Shown: positions 13,307 through 14,862 of the stretch, one piece after another
Position numbering within the stretch: position 1 is the stretch's first letter
Layout of the letters: each line of letters begins with the position of its first letter
Source of the DNA: Gemmatimonadales bacterium UBA2960
GTDB taxonomy: Bacteria > Gemmatimonadota > Gemmatimonadetes > Longimicrobiales > Gaopeijiaceae
Length of the DNA stretch: 14,862 nt
Reading direction: 5' to 3'
Assembly: GCA_002348465.1 (NCBI GenBank)
Contig: DEBI01000049.1
Location: forward strand, 1-14,862
Translations under genes and position numbers: made by a program
The notes under the pieces: model-generated
Told to the model about the DNA's origin: nothing
Database searches by the model: none
What the model saw: only the letters and a program-made list of their open reading frames with translations

Positions 13307-14862
13307 TCAGTCTCCAGCCATAAACTTCTTTAGTTCGTCCAACATCATGAGGACCTCACGTCCCTTCGAGCCTTCCGACGGACCTAGCACCCCCGCATCG
13401 TGAAGCTGGTCCACGATTCGTGCTGCTCGTCCGTACCCTATACCCAGCTTACGCTGCAAGAGTGACGTAGATCCCGTCCCGTTCTGGATGCAGACCTCTG
13501 CTGCTTTCACAAAAAGGCCATCCCAATCACCCTTGATTTCTTCAGGGCCCGCTTCGGACTCCTCTAGTTCCGCACCCCGGACTTCCTCTAGGATATCCGG
13601 CTCATTGGCCACATCGATCGAATGACCTACCTCTTCCGCATGACGATCAAGCAGTTCGACATACCACCCCATCAGACGCTCTGTATCCTCTGTCGGGAGA
13701 AACGCTCCTTGGATCCGAACAGGGACGCTACCTCCTGGCGGCAAAAAAAGCATGTCACCATTGCCGAGCAGCGCGTCGGCCCCGTTCTGGTCAAGGATGG
13801 TGCGTGAATCAGTCTTAGATGCCACCCGGAACGCGATCCGAGTTGGGAAATTGGCCTTTATTAGCCCAGTAATAACGTTCACAGAAGGACGCTGCGTCGC
13901 TACGATCAGATGAATTCCAATCGCTCGTGCTTTTTGAGCCAGCTGCGTAAGAGGCTTCTCTACTTCAGACTGCACAGTCATCATTAGGTCGGCGAGTTCG
14001 TCTACAACAACGACTATGTATGGCATGACGCCTTCTGAGTAGATCCACCTATCCTCGTCCGCGTCTTTGCCTTTGGGAGTGCTGCGACGGAGTGTCTGGC
14101 CCTCTCGCACCTTATTGTTGAACTCGCTGATCGAACGAACATAGTTCGCCTTGAGAAGTTCATAGCGACGTTCCATCTCCATCACTGCCCACTTCAACAC
14201 CCCCGCAGCATCCCGAGGGTCGGTCACCACGTTGTGACGGAGATGAGGCAGTCGCGAATAGACAGAGAGCTCAACCATCTTAGGATCAATTAGGAGGAGG
14301 CGGAGCGTTTCTGGTGTGTGCCGGTATACCAAACTCGTCACTATCGTGTTTAGACACACCGATTTTCCAGCCCCAGTCGCACCAGCGATCAATACATGAG
14401 GCATCTTCTCGAGTGGCGAAACATATGGGTTGCCATTCAAGTCTTTTCCTAGAGCAAGAGGCAGCGCTCCTTTGGCTACCCCGAACTCTCGAGCTTCGAG
14501 GATTTCACGTAGGTTGACGATCTCGGCAGTTGGGTTCGGGATCTCAACACCGACCGCCCCTTTACCCGGTATAGGAGCCACGATCCGGATCGTTCGAGCT
14601 TTCATTGCTAATGCTAAATCTGCGTCAAGATTAGCAATACGGTTCACCTTCACACCTGGCGCTGGTACGACTTCGAACTGGGTTACGACAGGACCTGTCG
14701 TGCGCCCGCCGAGAGAGCTTTTGATGTTGAAAGTTGCAAGTTTTTCAATGAGTACCTGACCGAGCGCATCAAGCTGTCTCTCCATACTCGCTCGGTCCGC
14801 ACTCTCTGGAGCGCTCAGAAGATCTACTGGCGGAACCTCGTGCTCCACTATAACTCCCGCAT
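13307..14862 (-). CDS. ftsK: FtsK/SpoIIIE DNA translocase, C-terminal motor (5' end cut by window)
   Basis: A septum-located ATPase that pumps chromosomal DNA at division and activates XerCD recombination. The frame is open to the right edge, so the GTG at 14846-14848 is not the true start and the N-terminal membrane region lies outside. Present are the pre-motor VPPVDLL segment, the alpha domain (GPVVTQFEV, PGKGAVGVEIPN), and the beta RecA-like domain with Walker A GATGAGKS (about 14360-14383) and Walker B VVVVDELADLM. ATQRPSVNVITGLIKANFPT and the arginine-rich SKTDSRTILDQNGADALLG follow. The DNA-reading gamma winged helix (STSLLQRKLGIGYGRAARIVDQL to EGSKGREVL) is intact, so the protein should read polarity sequences. 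An acidic linker (about 13530-13600) joins beta to gamma. lolA starts four bases after its stop. Confidence 0.96.
   Translation of the reverse strand, partial: AGVIVEHEVPPVDLLSAPESADRASMERQLDALGQVLIEKLATFNIKSSLGGRTTGPVVTQFEVVPAPGVKVNRIANLDADLALAMKARTIRIVAPIPGKGAVGVEIPNPTAEIVNLREILEAREFGVAKGALPLALGKDLNGNPYVSPLEKMPHVLIAGATGAGKSVCLNTIVTSLVYRHTPETLRLLLIDPKMVELSVYSRLPHLRHNVVTDPRDAAGVLKWAVMEMERRYELLKANYVRSISEFNNKVREGQTLRRSTPKGKDADEDRWIYSEGVMPYIVVVVDELADLMMTVQSEVEKPLTQLAQKARAIGIHLIVATQRPSVNVITGLIKANFPTRIAFRVASKTDSRTILDQNGADALLGNGDMLFLPPGGSVPVRIQGAFLPTEDTERLMGWYVELLDRHAEEVGHSIDVANEPDILEEVRGAELEESEAGPEEIKGDWDGLFVKAAEVCIQNGTGSTSLLQRKLGIGYGRAARIVDQLHDAGVLGPSEGSKGREVLMMLDELKKFMAGD

Overview
The window is a bacterial chromosome segment in which every convincing gene lies on the minus strand, so transcription runs from high to low coordinates. 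It holds 15 protein genes. The first (ftsK, right edge) and last (hrcA, left edge) are cut by the window. I see no RNA genes, insertion sequences, CRISPR arrays, phage genes or long repeats. The cell is Gram-negative-like, because it has a LolA carrier and a signal-peptide-bearing barrel-like protein. The mix of LolA, a bacterial Ino1, a YlbF-family protein and an ReAV-type asparaginase among core genes resembles what I would expect in Gemmatimonadota or a neighbouring phylum. That placement is inference and was not tested.

Layout in the direction of transcription: ftsK (DNA translocase, 5' truncated) - lolA (lipoprotein carrier) - rimO (S12 methylthiotransferase) - small outer-membrane-barrel candidate - a 166-nt gap with a hairpin - rpmE (L31, zinc type) - prfA (RF1) - prmC (RF glutamine methyltransferase) - YlbF-family protein - ino1 (myo-inositol-phosphate synthase) - tmk (thymidylate kinase) - S41 C-terminal processing protease - ReAV-type L-asparaginase - obg GTPase - hemW (radical-SAM heme chaperone) - hrcA (heat-shock repressor, 3' truncated).

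Spacing is very tight. There are ATGA or TGATG stop/start overlaps at prfA/prmC, rimO/barrel gene and asparaginase/obg. Most other gaps are under about 50 nt. The only gap above 100 nt is in front of rpmE, so the set may be one long transcript or two units split there.

Functionally the run joins translation and ribosome factors (rimO, rpmE, prfA, prmC, obg), envelope factors (lolA, barrel protein, S41 protease), chromosome and nucleotide functions (ftsK, tmk) and stress or cofactor functions (hrcA, hemW). The least expected members are ino1, the YlbF-family gene and the asparaginase. I found no clearly undescribed system. The observations below are mostly about context, start sites and one untranslated leader.
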